Below the pieces are notes generated by a model. That model was not told the origin of the DNA. It did no database searches and saw nothing but the letters and a program-made list of their open reading frames with translations. This document shows positions 47,533 through 59,360 of a DNA stretch of 64,000 bases, piece by piece. Made by a program: the position numbers and the translations under genes. The first letter of the stretch is position 1. Each line of letters opens with the position of its first letter. This DNA is from Erythroxylum novogranatense (Eukaryota; Streptophyta; Magnoliopsida; Malpighiales; Erythroxylaceae), in NCBI GenBank assembly GCA_029891385.1, contig CM057226.1:12269225-12333224 (forward strand), in the 5' to 3' direction.

Positions 47533-48953
47533 TGTTGGGCCCCGAAAATTTTATTTATTTATTTTCATTTATTTATTGATTTATTGATTTACTTGACTTA
47601 TTTTTTAATTTTGCTTTAATTGTTTTAATTATGTGTGTATATATACATATGTATTTGTTGAGTCTTGGAATTAGCAAGTATGATTGGGATTAGAATTTTG
47701 AAGTTAAAGTGAAGGGTTAGAATTAATTGGATTAATTGGAAGTAAGCTTGGATGTGTAGAGCCATATGAGACAAAATAAGGGTAAGTGAGAAGGAATGGG
47801 CTTTAGAGGTAAATGGGATAAGTAGAAGGAGGAGAGCCCAAAAGCCTTGTAAGAGGAAAAGGGAGAGCTTAAAACTACGTAGTATTGGAGAAAGGTTTAA
47901 GTTGAGAAATAAATGAGTTAAGTTGTGTAGGAGAATAGGCATGTGTCGTAAGAACAAAAAGAAGAGAAGAAAATCGTGAGCAAGGAACAAGAAGAGCTTT
48001 CGGCCAAGAAGAAGAGGGAGAGTCGTAGGAGGCTTGGAGGAAAGAAGAAAGAAGAGGAAAAAGAGGAGAAAACTACTTGTGAGAGGTAAGTTCCATCTTT
48101 GCTTAAGCTAGGTTTAAGAATGGTGTAGGATGGAAGTTAGGGTTTGTGTAGAGATTGAAGAAAGATAGAGAGAAATGTGAGATCTATGGATTTTAGGGAC
48201 TTTTAAGCTAAGGTTATGATTATTCTAGCTTAAATGTCCTATGGGTAGGTTAGGTTTAAAGTTTATTTTCATCTTTGCTTGATTTATGAATATTATGACT
48301 TTCTTTTAAAATGTATTTATTGAATGAAGTATGATTTAATTGAAGGAACTCAAGAAAATCCCACTCAAGACAAGGAGGAAGGGAAATCTTGAATTCGGAT
48401 ACCAACGATAGGTGAATAACATTTTTATAGTTGTTGTGTAATGGGCAAATGCCCTATGTGTGTTATCTTTGTTAATTGTGAGTATATTGAAAGTGTATTT
48501 TCCTTGATTTGAAAGAAAAGAACGAAACTATGATGATTTGATACAATGAAAGAAGCATAAAATGCTATTTTTGTGTTTGAATACGTGAGCATAAATTGGT
48601 TGTGATTGGGCAAGAGAGAACCTATATCGTTAGTCACGTGCACGTTGACCCCCCTAGCCTTCTCTCGGCAGCCAGCTTGTGGCCCACGAGATCCGAAAAT
48701 GGACTCGTTGTGTTTATGATAAACTTCGGTTTATTCGTTGTGTTTAAGGAACTCTCGAGCCAATTGTGTGCATTCCATCTTTTAATTGTTTTTATGATGC
48801 ATAATATGTGATTGATTGATATAAATTCGCATGTTCTACCTTATGTGATGATTTTGGATTATTTGTGTTTCATATGATAAATTACTGTTGCTTCGGATCC
48901 TTGTTTATGTATTGTGTGGTTCATTACTCGATGGCTATAAATGTGTTGGCCAC

Positions 48954-48970
48954 TGAGCCGTGTTTGCTCA
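48954..48970 (+). other. LTR hairpin, copy 5
   Basis: TGAGC (48954-48958) pairs with GCTCA (48966-48970) around a seven-base loop. CCAC precedes and CCCC follows. Confidence 0.6.
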
Positions 48971-50623
48971 CCCCATTCTCCCTCCTCGGGTGCAAATTCA
49001 AGTTGAACTCGGAACCTTGCAAGGCATCGATCTTAACTCCAAGAATCCTAGAATGCTTTTGTATTAAGTTAGTAACCAACTTTTGGAATAGCTTTATAAG
49101 CATATCAAGCGTTGAGCATCTCATATTCTGTATTTTGTACTTGATCTTAATGAATATGTTGATATGTAACTAAAGCTGTGTATGAATTCTTGTATGATTG
49201 GTAGATGAGAATGAGAGTTCTAGTACTCTCTAGTATCATGTGAAATTGTTGATTTACGACCTGTGTATGGCCTTGGAAAAGGGTATGTGTGTGCATTCTT
49301 TTAAATTCCTGAGTTGATGTTGAGTTTTACCTTGAGAGAGCCCGCTAGAAAATTGTTATGGTTTATGTGTTGTTGAAGTGGGATATAGTGCTGAAATTCT
49401 GGGCTGATGCACTCAGGTGGTCATCTGTATGTTGTGTTGTACTGAAATTTCTGGGTTGATATAGGTTGAATGGGATCTTTTTGACTCCTTGAGAGGGTTA
49501 GGCGAGCTGTAGAACTCTCCCAAAATGCTTTATGAGCTATTTATGATGTGTTAAATTGGTAGGTGTGAGTCGTTAGAATTAAATGCAGGTGCTGTCTATA
49601 TGGCAGATTCTTAGCAGAAGCTTTGAGTCCACTTTTGACCCTTTTAGAGTTGGAAATTAGGTCGGTGTTCTTCATGAAAGTTGTAGGGCGTTTTCTTAGC
49701 TTTCCATAGACACCAAATTTGCTAAAATTGGAGTTCGGCGTCAAAAGTTATGGTGTTTATAAGTTCTAGTACTGTTTGTAGAAAGCTAGTCGATCGGTCT
49801 TAGAGTAAATTTTTGTTTTCTTTAGAGTCCGAGCTTGTCTTTGAGTTCTTCTTGAAAAATGTAGATTTTTCTCTTAGCTTTCCAACGAATCAAACCGTGT
49901 CTAATTTCGAGCTTGGAGTCAAAAAATATTAAGGTTAGAAGTCGATAGGGTCGATCATTTGGGCAAGTTGTTTGTTGTGGTGTGAGCTGCTGCAGCGTAT
50001 TTGGGCGAGCTAGCGCGTTTGGGGGTCGGTTTTGGCCGACCGACCTTTCTTCCTTCTTTTGGCCATAACTTTTTGCATAGACCTCCGATTAAGATGATTT
50101 TTGAAGCGATGGATTCCTAAGGAAATTTTCTATCTTTTTACACCTGATTTATCAGTATTGATTTTAATTTGAAAAAGTTTGTTTGAAACAAAGTATGACG
50201 ATCGGTTGTCAAAGTCTGAATATACTTTACTAATTTTAAAATATCTTGAGCTATAGGGCTCGGATCGAGGCGATTATTGTTTTAAATTAAACTAGAGATA
50301 TAAATCTACAAGTTTTATGAGGAAACCAATTGGTAATTTAGCCTCTAAAGTTTTCAAATTCTGACATGAAGTCGGTAGAGGGTCAGTTTTCACTGTTTCT
50401 TTATGATAGTATTTTAACCATAACTTTTTCATTTCTAATCCGAATTGAGCGATTTCAGAGGCGTTAGAATCATTAGATCATGAGGAATAAATGTTGTTAA
50501 GAAGCTGATATGTAATTCCTATTGCAAGTCCCCCAAATTGTGGTCGGTATGTTGTCAGTTTTAGGTTTTCTATGCTTGTGTGCTTCCGAATGTTGGGCCT
50601 CGGAGACGGGGTCCAACGTTGTT

Positions 50624-50635
50624 TGGTATCAGAGC
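50624..50635 (+). other. Primer-binding site (initiator tRNA-Met) of the gypsy element
   Basis: TGGTATCAGAGC, five bases after the LTR end. It proves that the preceding 3.1-kb repeat is an LTR and fixes its orientation. Confidence 0.93.
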
Positions 50636-50813
50636 TTAGGTTTCACTCCTAGGCTTAGAATGCGTAGTAGGGAAATTGTCTTGCTATGTGATTAAATGTT
50701 TACATTATGAAGTGATTGTTTGTACTAAGTGACATGCATATCATGCATCCATACAGGAACTAGATTTAAAAAGGATTGTGGCTAATCATTAATATTTTCA
50801 TTGAAGGAGTAAG

Positions 50814-51716
50814 ATGACCCCTCATAGAAGGATACGAGGAGTTCTGCAAGGTTCGATTGCACCTGACTCTTCACCGAGAGAGGAGAGCACGGATGAGTCC
50901 GTAGCCCCGGAAGTGGCCCCAGCTGAGGCTTCTCTAGGGTAGAGTAGTGAGCTCCTCCCATCTCAGACTCAGCAGTCGCCTAGTCAGTCTGAACAAGTGT
51001 CTGCGTTAGACCCGAGATTGTTTCAGGCATTTACCCAAGCTTTTATTCAGGCTATGGGTCAAATGCCCTAGGCTTCTGGTTCGGCCCCAGCTAAGAAGGA
51101 GAGACAGCTTGACAAGTTGAGAAAGTACGGAGCGGTGAACTTCTACAGGACCACGGACCCTGAGGAAGCTGAGACATTGTTGAGGAAGACCGAGAGGGTC
51201 TTGGATCAGATGGAGTGTGAGGATGATGAGAGAGTGGTCTATGCTGCCAGCTTACTTCAGGGTGATGCCTTGCGTTAGTGGGAGACGGTGCCGGGGAGTC
51301 AGATGAGACCAGTAGGGTTGGCATGGGAAACCTTCCTGGCTGTTTACAGGAAGAAGTATCTGTCTGAAGTGCATTCAGCAGAAGCAGAGGGAGTTTCTGA
51401 GTCTCACCCAGAGGGAGATGACTGTTGCTGAATATGAGCGTCGGTTCACTCAGTTGTCGAGGTATGCTTCAGAGCTGATGTTCAGTGAGGCTGTCAAGTG
51501 TCGCAGGTTTGAGTCGGACCTACATTTAGCTATCAAAGAGAAGGTGGTAGTACAGAACTTTGACGATTTTCAACAACTGGTTGAAGCGGCTCTGAGGGTT
51601 GAGAACATCGAGAACATCAAGAGTGCAGTCAACAGGAAAAGAAAGGGAAGAGAGCAGTTCAAGAGGGGAGGTGGTACTTCTATGCCTGAGAGAAGTGCCA
51701 GAGCCTTTCCTGTGCA
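50814..51716 (+). pseudogene. Gypsy gag (Retrotrans_gag type), truncated
   Basis: Begins MTPHRRIRGVLQG. Then a Gln/Ser-rich N-terminus, LDKLRKYGAVNF, the capsid core (DPEEAETLLRKTERVLDQM, DDERVVYAASLLQGDAL, WETFLAVYRKKYL) and, after a frameshift near 51385, MTVAEYERRFTQLSRYA and a basic tail KRKGREQF. In-frame TAG stops at 50939, 51070 and 51276 look like Gln or Trp codons mutated by transition. The zinc knuckle is missing because the element ends at 51716. Confidence 0.88.
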
Positions 51717-52446
51717 GTCTAAAGTTCAACAAGCATGCTGCCAAACCTTGTGCCACTCCATTATGCACCTCCAATGTCTTAAAACTTGATGATGGTACGA
51801 CCATGGTTAATGGCACTTTGTACCGCAGTATTTTGGGAGATCTCTAATATATTACCATCACTCATCCTAATCTAAGCTATGCCATTAACAAGCACTCTTA
51901 ATTTATGCACTGCCCATGAAACATTCATTTTACTCAGCTCAAGTGCACCCTACGGTATCTCAAACACATCCATGATTTTGGTTTACACCTTCGTCGACCT
52001 CGACATCTCCATCTTACTGCTTATAGCGATGCTGATCGGGGAGGCAACTTCGACTCCAAAACTTCTACTTTAGCCTATGGTACTCTAAACGTCAATGGAT
52101 GGTTGCTAGATCCTCAACCAAAGTTGAATATCGATTCGTTGCAAACACCACTACTGAGATACTATGGCTTCGTCATCTACTCGAAGAACTTCACATACAA
52201 TCTTTGGGTCCTCCTACGATCCTCTGTGATAACGTAGGTACAACTTATGTGTGTTCTAACCTAGTCTATCACTCTCAAATGAAGCATCTATCGTTGGATT
52301 ATCATTTTGTTCGAGAACAGGTTCAGATGCATCACCTTCGAATCTTGCATATTTCCACTCATGACCAAATTGATGATGCCCTCACCAAACCTCTAGCTCG
52401 CACCAAGTTTGAAGACTTTCGAACCAAGATGAATGTCTCGCCTTGA
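51717..52446 (+). pseudogene. Copia RT end and RNase H
   Basis: Starts with a Lys-Pro/Thr-Pro stretch typical after the RT (KPCATPLCTS, LKLDDGT), then LYRSILGDL and a PNLSYAI region, an RNase H stretch broken by frameshifts (SDAD, WLL), and a clean final part from 52099: RSSTKVEYRFVA, WLRHLLEELHI, LCDNV, HLSLDYHFVREQV and DALTKPL, ending at 52446. All four RT catalytic blocks upstream are deleted. Confidence 0.9.
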
Positions 52447-52466
52447 CATTTCATCTTGCGGAGGCA

Positions 52467-52652
52467 TGTTAAGAATCCTCTAGACTCAACATAAATTTGT
52501 TATACCAGAATTTGTTATTTACATCTGTTAGAATCTTTTCTCTCTCTCTTTATCATAATTTGTTGTACAATCCTCTATGTATATATTTCACTTTCCCTGT
52601 ATCATGAAGACACACAAAAATAAAATCTTTTTTCACAATACCGACTCCTTTA
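52467..52652 (+). repeat. 3' LTR of the plus-strand copia element
   Basis: 186 bp, the partner of 40355-40538. It is preceded by the purine-rich GCGGAGGCA. Confidence 0.95.
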
Positions 52653-52657
52653 ATTAA

Positions 52658-55600
52658 TGTCAATTAGCTTCCAAGTAAAGTTTATGTTATTAATATCAAT
52701 TAGCTTCCAAGTTCCAAGTTCTAGTTACAAGTCCTGAATGAGGAACTTCACATATTTGGATATGCATTAGTATCTGGTCGATAATACAATGGATAAGTAA
52801 AGAATTTTTTGTGCGAAAAAAAGTAAAATTTCAATTCTTGGTATTCTGTCACTAGTTATCACATCTTTAACTCTTGCTAAATTCGATCATTAACATACCA
52901 TTATTCTGAATAGTTGAAAAACCTATAAATAATTTTTTCAAGACTTGTGATGAACCATACTTCTTTTTTAGTAGTCTAAAATTTTTTTATATTAATTCTT
53001 CAACATCTTCTCCCCCTTTATTCTCTTCAAGACTTAGCTTACTTTTATCATTATGTTTTCTTGAGTCTTTCTTTTCATTTAGGTTAATATGTCTCGTTTG
53101 GGTGGTCTAATTTGTGATTCTATTGCCTTCAGATATGAATATGAAGGTTTAGAATGTCCAGCAGTGGTGGGTTGATGATTAGGGCTAAGGGAAAAGGTTG
53201 TGAGATAATTATTGCTCATACTGAAACTACAACAAAGATTGAGACTAAGAGTGTTGGAAAATTAGGTCAGGATCTAACTTTGCGTGTAATAGGATAATTA
53301 TAAAAAATAGGATAATTATAAAATTTTTTCATATGATTTTTCTAAAGCTAAAATCACTAAATTCTATAACATGATTAATATGTAAAATATAATAAAACAT
53401 GACTCATAATTCGTACATAATTATGAAGTTCGATTCTTTTTTTTTTAGATTCCCTCAAACTGTTTCTAAAATTGGCTCATCTCAACCAATGTAGCATCAC
53501 AAATATCCAACCTCTAATAGTATTTAGAGAACATGTTAAGAGACTCTATAATTGTTATAGAGAGGGTTAGATTTAAGAATGTCAATGTAGTTTTGACTGA
53601 CCTTTATGTGCATGATTTTTTTCCACATAATTCCATTTTTTCATCATACAATGTTTAAATTAGACATAAAGTATGAAATTAATGTCTACTTTATTTGAGT
53701 CTAATCATACTAGTTCTCTTCTATTAGCAAATAATTCAATTAATGACATTTGTATATTATTTTATAAAGTGTCATTCCACCTTGACCAAGTATTTCTCGA
53801 ATCAATACTAATTGAGAAAAATAAAACATTCTCCTAATCAATTTAAAGTGATGAATCATATATTGATTACTCAACTATCTCCACATAATTTTGTTATATC
53901 CAATTACTATCAACTTAGCTACCTTTGACTAAAATAGGACATGAGTAGTGTCAAAATATAGTAATCCCTATATGAGATGTTTTGGAGAACTAAAGTCAAA
54001 TGATCAATTATACAATTATCATAAAGAGAATTTCCATAGAAATATAAGTAATCTTCTAAATATAATTCTAATATGGGATAATTCAGTAAACTTGTTCTTT
54101 GACAAGCACCTATATGTTTATTTAAATATCTCTATATTTTAATTTATGAGATTGATTACTTCTTTTATAAGGAAGAAACATAATGTGTGCTAGTCTTTTA
54201 CACTCTATTAATGTATGTCTTAGCAAAACAATAGCTAGGAACAATTTAAAGATAATACATAAAGATAATATGAATCTCATAATTATGTTCTTATCATAAA
54301 TTTATTTGCAATGTATATTTATCTTATAGAATTTATCATATGTATTTGAATATATATAAGATAAAGAATGCCTTTAAATTATTTTCTCACTAAACTACAA
54401 TAAACTAATTGGTTGTAGGCATAAACTAATAATGAGTTACTTTGGTAGGATCAAATTGGATGGTTTTAAGGGAATGAAGGTTGACTTCAACATTTCCCTT
54501 AATGTTTGTTTGAGGTTGCCTCATGTCTCCAAGCAAACTTGATTAATCAAATCTAAAGAAATTAGTGTCTTTATAATCATTTTAAGGGTAAGATGATAAT
54601 ACCCTCAAACACCTTTTTCCTTCTAGTTTTCAAAGAAATAATTCTAGTATAGGTCAGTTTCATCCTCATTTTTGGTTTCTACTTTCCTATTTTCCTGGTA
54701 AAATCAATGTCTACTGTGATAGTTTTAAGTGTGGGATGAACTCCACGTAATCACCTTTTACCTTTATGTTTTAGAAGAAATAATTTCGACCACAGGTTAA
54801 TGTCATCCCCAACTCTCCCTTGTTCAATAAGGAGTCCGCAACTTTTTATAGATCTCTGCATTCTTTTATCTTATACCTCTATTGTTGGTATAAACCGAAA
54901 AAAAAACATTATTTGAAGGCCTAACCTTATGGATGCACTTCAATGGTTTTACAGGATCATCAAGATCTTTATTTTTAGTGTAATTAAGAATATGGTTGAA
55001 AGGTGCATTCAAACATGCTAGGGAAATGTCTTTATATATGTAAGGTTTGTTTCCCTCTTTAACGCCTTCCTTTCCATAAACTCTCTCTTGCTTGATTACC
55101 CCAGTGTAGTCTTTCTTTCTTCTTTGGCCTCCTACCCCTTTAAATGATCATTCAATCCTCTATATGGATTGTTCTAGTTCCTCTAAGATATAAAAACATA
55201 TTTCCGATTTTTGACCTTCCTCTAAAGTACATACTTTGTTCCATCAAAATGGATCTCCATAAAGGTTAGTGATGATATATGCCTTTTCAAATGTTACGAT
55301 TGGTAGCCTTTATCAAATGTTATGATTGGTATAAAAAACTTTAAGTTTGGTACCTGAGTAGTTTCATCATTAAATCTTAAAGAATTTGTTAGTCCCTAAT
55401 GGCAAGCAAGATGAGGGTATTTATAAAATTCAAGAATATTTCTAATCAATGTACTCAATTAGCAATAATTAAGTTAAATATGGATGAAAAAATTGTTTAA
55501 TATAAATTAATCAAATAATTGAATTGTAATTAAAAAATGATAGGGAAGAGAAAATGCAAATTGAATGATAATGATTCTGTAAACAACTCTTTCCTACCTC

Positions 55601-56037
55601 AACTCCCGAGACTTTTCTTAGAATTTCACTATAATTCTTCTTTCAAGGTGAAGAATAACTTATATAATCTTTGTTAATAAAGAGGAAGCATTCTTATAAT
55701 CTTCTTCTAATGTTACGATGAACCTTAATCTCACTTGGAACACTCTCAAGTATAATTTTCAACACCTTAATAAAGGATTACAAATCAACATTATCTTACT
55801 TTTTTCACTTGAAGACTTCAAAGATGCTCACTCATACAAATATGAGACAATGATGATCAAATGATTAAAAAACACAAAATGTGTGTAAAATACACCTAAT
55901 TCTTCTTGATACTACAAAATAAGAAACTTGTTTATAATGTTTTAGGAACCTTGCTAGTTATTAGATCCAAAAACTAACCATTATAATGGCTATCTATAGA
56001 GCACTAGTCCATTAATATGCGTTAAAGGTACCAGATG
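52658..56037. other. Intergenic, AT-rich, no gene recognised
   Basis: A short duplication ('caattagcttccaag') lies at 52660-52710. A TGTTGGAAAATTAGG at 53253 after 'gactaagag' looks like a copia LTR start, but no second copy or PBS was found. The remainder is decayed, with stops in all frames. Confidence 0.4.
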
Positions 56038-56513
56038 CACTATGTAGCACCCTACTCTTATAGTGCATATTTTCGAACATACCGATAGTATTCAAGAATA
56101 TACTCTCCGAGGGTGGCTTGCTAGAATAGTCGATCATTAAACTCATCATAAAATTTTCAAAAATATCACACGCATATGTGAAAAATCAATAATGGAACTT
56201 TCAACCCATTTTATTTATAAATATTTTCAATTGTATTGTTACAACCATTATACATATCATCATCAATTCAGTAGCCACTTGGGACCATTATAGATACAAA
56301 GCAATTGTAGTCTTAATGTCATTACATTACAAAATCATTCATATACACATTATACAGTATTTATGAATACACATTTTGATATAAAAATAAAGAAATATAA
56401 ATGCAAATGTGAACTGATCCCGACCTCTATCTCTTACTCGTATACAGTGGCAAAATTCCAATTTGTCTAACTGAAGATCTTTTCTAAGCCTGTAAAATAT
56501 TGCAAATTTTGGG

Positions 56514-56532
56514 TTGAGTTTTGAAAACTCAA
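56514..56532 (-). other. LTR hairpin, copy 6
   Basis: A perfect 9-bp stem, TTGAGTTTT and AAAACTCAA around one base. Sense-strand flanks are CTCA before and CCC after. It is the longest version of the hairpin. Confidence 0.65.
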
Positions 56533-57682
56533 TGAGTGGACCATCCTCGATGGCTCATTAAATCATATAACACATCAATTCATATAATCACATAACTTAC
56601 ATCACTTCATCAATTCATCATGTTGATTCACATACATTTCATATTCACTTAAAACATATATCACATTCAGAAATAAGTCAAACTATAAGTCATACATATC
56701 AGATGCATATGCAGTGCTCATAAGACTTTCTTTCAATTATTATTGTTATGACAGAATGCCTATAACTATCCCGTATTCATTATAGATACTAGACTTATTG
56801 ATAACTGACTCGTATCCATTGGGGATACCGGGCTCATTATACATAGTGAGTCATTGGCTCTTAATCACATTATGACCTTTAAGCTCTTTTTTACTTTTTG
56901 AGCTTTAAGCTCTTTTTCGGTAGCTACTCCAGTCACAATAACCTTTATGTTATCATGCAATCATGTAATGAAATGCATCATTCATGTTGGGCCCCGTTTT
57001 CGAAGTCCAACTATCGCTCTAATACTAAACAGTGTTGGCACTGAGGTTACGGTACCTATTACGAGGCTCTGATTTTCTAAAAGTTTTCAAACTTTGTAAA
57101 AATTTTAGCTTCAGCAGTGACAGGCGGCAAAAGTTTGACTTCGCCATGGCGAAGTATAAAGATCAAGCAAAATGACCCTTCGAGAAAAATACACCGCAAC
57201 GAAAGTTTAGCTTTACCATGACAAAACCCCCAAATTTTAACGCAAAAACCCTTCGGGAAAGGTTTGTAGCGACATACTTCGGGCCTCGTCGTCGTGAAAC
57301 CTTCATACAAAACCTAGACCACCAACATTCATCACAAAACATACATACATTCATACAATTATTTCAACACAACCATTTTAACAAATAAATTAAATATGAA
57401 CATATTCAAACGAAACTTCTTCTATTTATCATTTTATTACTAAAGCAAAAGAGTTTGAAAAACTTTATTTAAATATCAAAAGCCACAACATTGGCTTATT
57501 ACAAAATACAAAATGCAAATGATACAGTTGAATGCTTATGCTTAATATGATTCTAATTACCAAAAGTTTTTGAACTAACTTAATTACTAAATATAGCTAT
57601 CTTGGAGTTGCCAAATGCCTTGCAAAGTTCACAATTTTCTTGTTCTGCTTTTTCTTCACCTGTAGAGTGGAAGGTAATGGGA

Positions 57683-57698
57683 TGAGCTGTGAAGCTCA
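57683..57698 (-). other. LTR hairpin, copy 7
   Basis: TGAGCT (57683-57688) pairs with AGCTCA (57693-57698) around a four-base loop. On the sense strand GTCAC precedes and TCCC follows. Confidence 0.65.
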
Positions 57699-59350
57699 GT
57701 GACTTATACGTTTATAGCCATTGGCAATGAGCTATACCATTCAAGCATATACATATATGTTCATCCATATACATCGATAACTTATTTTCACTAGCAAGAC
57801 AATCATCCATAAATTCTAACTCAAATATTCATAGTCAAGGATGCTATCACTTAAAACGACTCATGTACATTTAAGCATCAGAGCATAACATTCAATCATG
57901 TATCACACTCGACAATTCAAAGATGCAATGCACAAACAAATAGTTTGAGAGTTCCGTGGAACGAAACGGAGAAATCGAAGTTTACACCATATATAAAATG
58001 AGTCCAATTTCTCAAGATCTCGTAGCCTCAAACGAGCAGCTGAGAGAAGGCTATAGGTCAACATGCACGTGACTAATGAAACGTTCCTCTCTTGCCCAAA
58101 CACAATCATAGTTCGATGCTTAACTTATTTCACAAACATTCATACTTTTCATGCTTTCTCATCTTTTCATTCATACAAAATCCCATAACATGTTTCAATG
58201 GAATAACTTGATCACAATTCATAAATCACAATGTATTTTCAACAATCAAAATAATTCACTATCAAGCAAGTTAACATACAATACACATGCATTCAATTCA
58301 AGCAATTTAGCAAATATTCACCAATAAGACAAACTTGCTCATATTACACAATAACCATAAATATATTACCCACCTTGAATTCCTTTATTAAAGACTTGCT
58401 CAAAGGTTTCTCTCCTCTTGACCCTCTTTCCTTCCTTGATTCCTTTTATCAATGACAAAAATTTCCATTCAATAGGAATACAATTTGAGGACCCATATAT
58501 AGCATAATCACTAAGATAAATCCTAAATACTCAAACTCTTCCAAAACTCCCAACTTTTGGGTAAATTTTTCATAATCCTCATTTTCTTAAGCTTTTATTG
58601 ATAACAAAATCATTCAATTTGGTTTATAAATTTGAAAGTTATACCCTAATTATATTTGGACTATTCTTATGCTTAACAATATTCTGTGCTCAAATTCTAT
58701 CCAAAAATTGAAATTCTTAGAGACTGAATTAGAACTATATTTCTTCAGACAAATTGTAGCCCTATGTCGCTAGTTTACTCTAAATTAAAAATCACTCCAT
58801 TTGAATAACTAAAAAAATAAGATATCATCAAAATACCAAAACATGTTCATGTAAGAAAGTTGACTTTTCCATGACGAAGTTAGGAGTTTACCGTGGCGAA
58901 CTTGTCCAGAAGCCTATGAAATATCTAGCCTTCATCCCATTTTCCAGATTTTTCACATCCAACATCTACACCTAGCACATTTTATACAAAAAAATCCCTT
59001 TCTACTTCATTTACACTTCATTCTCTACTCCATTTCAGCTCAATATCATCTATAAACAAATCATAGTCTATATTTGATCATTAACCAAAAATAAAACATT
59101 TACATATATCATTCATCAACAAGCTCCTATACATATTCCACTTCATTTTCACTTTCATTTCACTTCTAACTTTCACTAAATATGCTTCATTCAACAAATC
59201 AAGAAGGGTTAAAGCTTATACTTACTTGTTTAGCTTTAACATCTTCAAGATCTCCAAAATCCTAGCTCCTCTCTCTCTCATTTTCTCTCTTCTCCTCTCT
59301 CACGCACGTTCTTCTCTTCTTAAGAGTAAGAACACTCTCCCTTCTTCCCA

Positions 59351-59360
59351 TTTATACTCT
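59351..59360 (-). promoter_or_regulatory. LTR TATA box
   Basis: Minus strand AGAGTATAAA, about 245 bp from the LTR start. It is followed on the minus strand by a purine-rich leader like those near 700 and 44020. Confidence 0.5.

Larger units (their letters stand above)
47533..51716 (+). mobile_element. Gypsy retrotransposon 5' part: LTR, PBS and gag, 3' part deleted
   Basis: The LTR spans 47533-50618 (TGTTGGGCCCCG to GGGGTCCAACG; the last base is mutated from A). Five bases later comes the PBS, then gag from 50814. The sequence passes into copia RT at about 51717 with no second LTR. A deletion therefore removed the rest of gag, all of pol, the 3' LTR and the middle of the host copia. A long LTR and this gag type fit the Tekay/Del chromovirus lineage (inference from family knowledge). 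Confidence 0.88.
40355..52652 (+). mobile_element. Ty1/copia retrotransposon split by two gypsy insertions
   Basis: The 5' LTR (40355-40538) and 3' LTR (52467-52652) start TGTTAA and end CTCCTTTA. The perfect target duplication ATTAA lies at 40350-40354 and 52653-52657. Element order: PBS, gag, protease, integrase start, [solo LTR 42231-46763], integrase, [gypsy LTR and gag 47533-51716], RT end, RNase H, polypurine tract. The integrase tail and most of the RT are missing at the second insertion. The LTRs differ at about 14 positions plus one 2-bp gap by eye, so this element is older than the copia at 21066-25906. It is not functional. Confidence 0.95.

Noticed and set aside
53253..53340. Possible copia LTR starting TGTTGGAAAATTAGG
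   Set aside because: No second copy, PBS, polypurine tract or coding remnant could be tied to it; left as intergenic.
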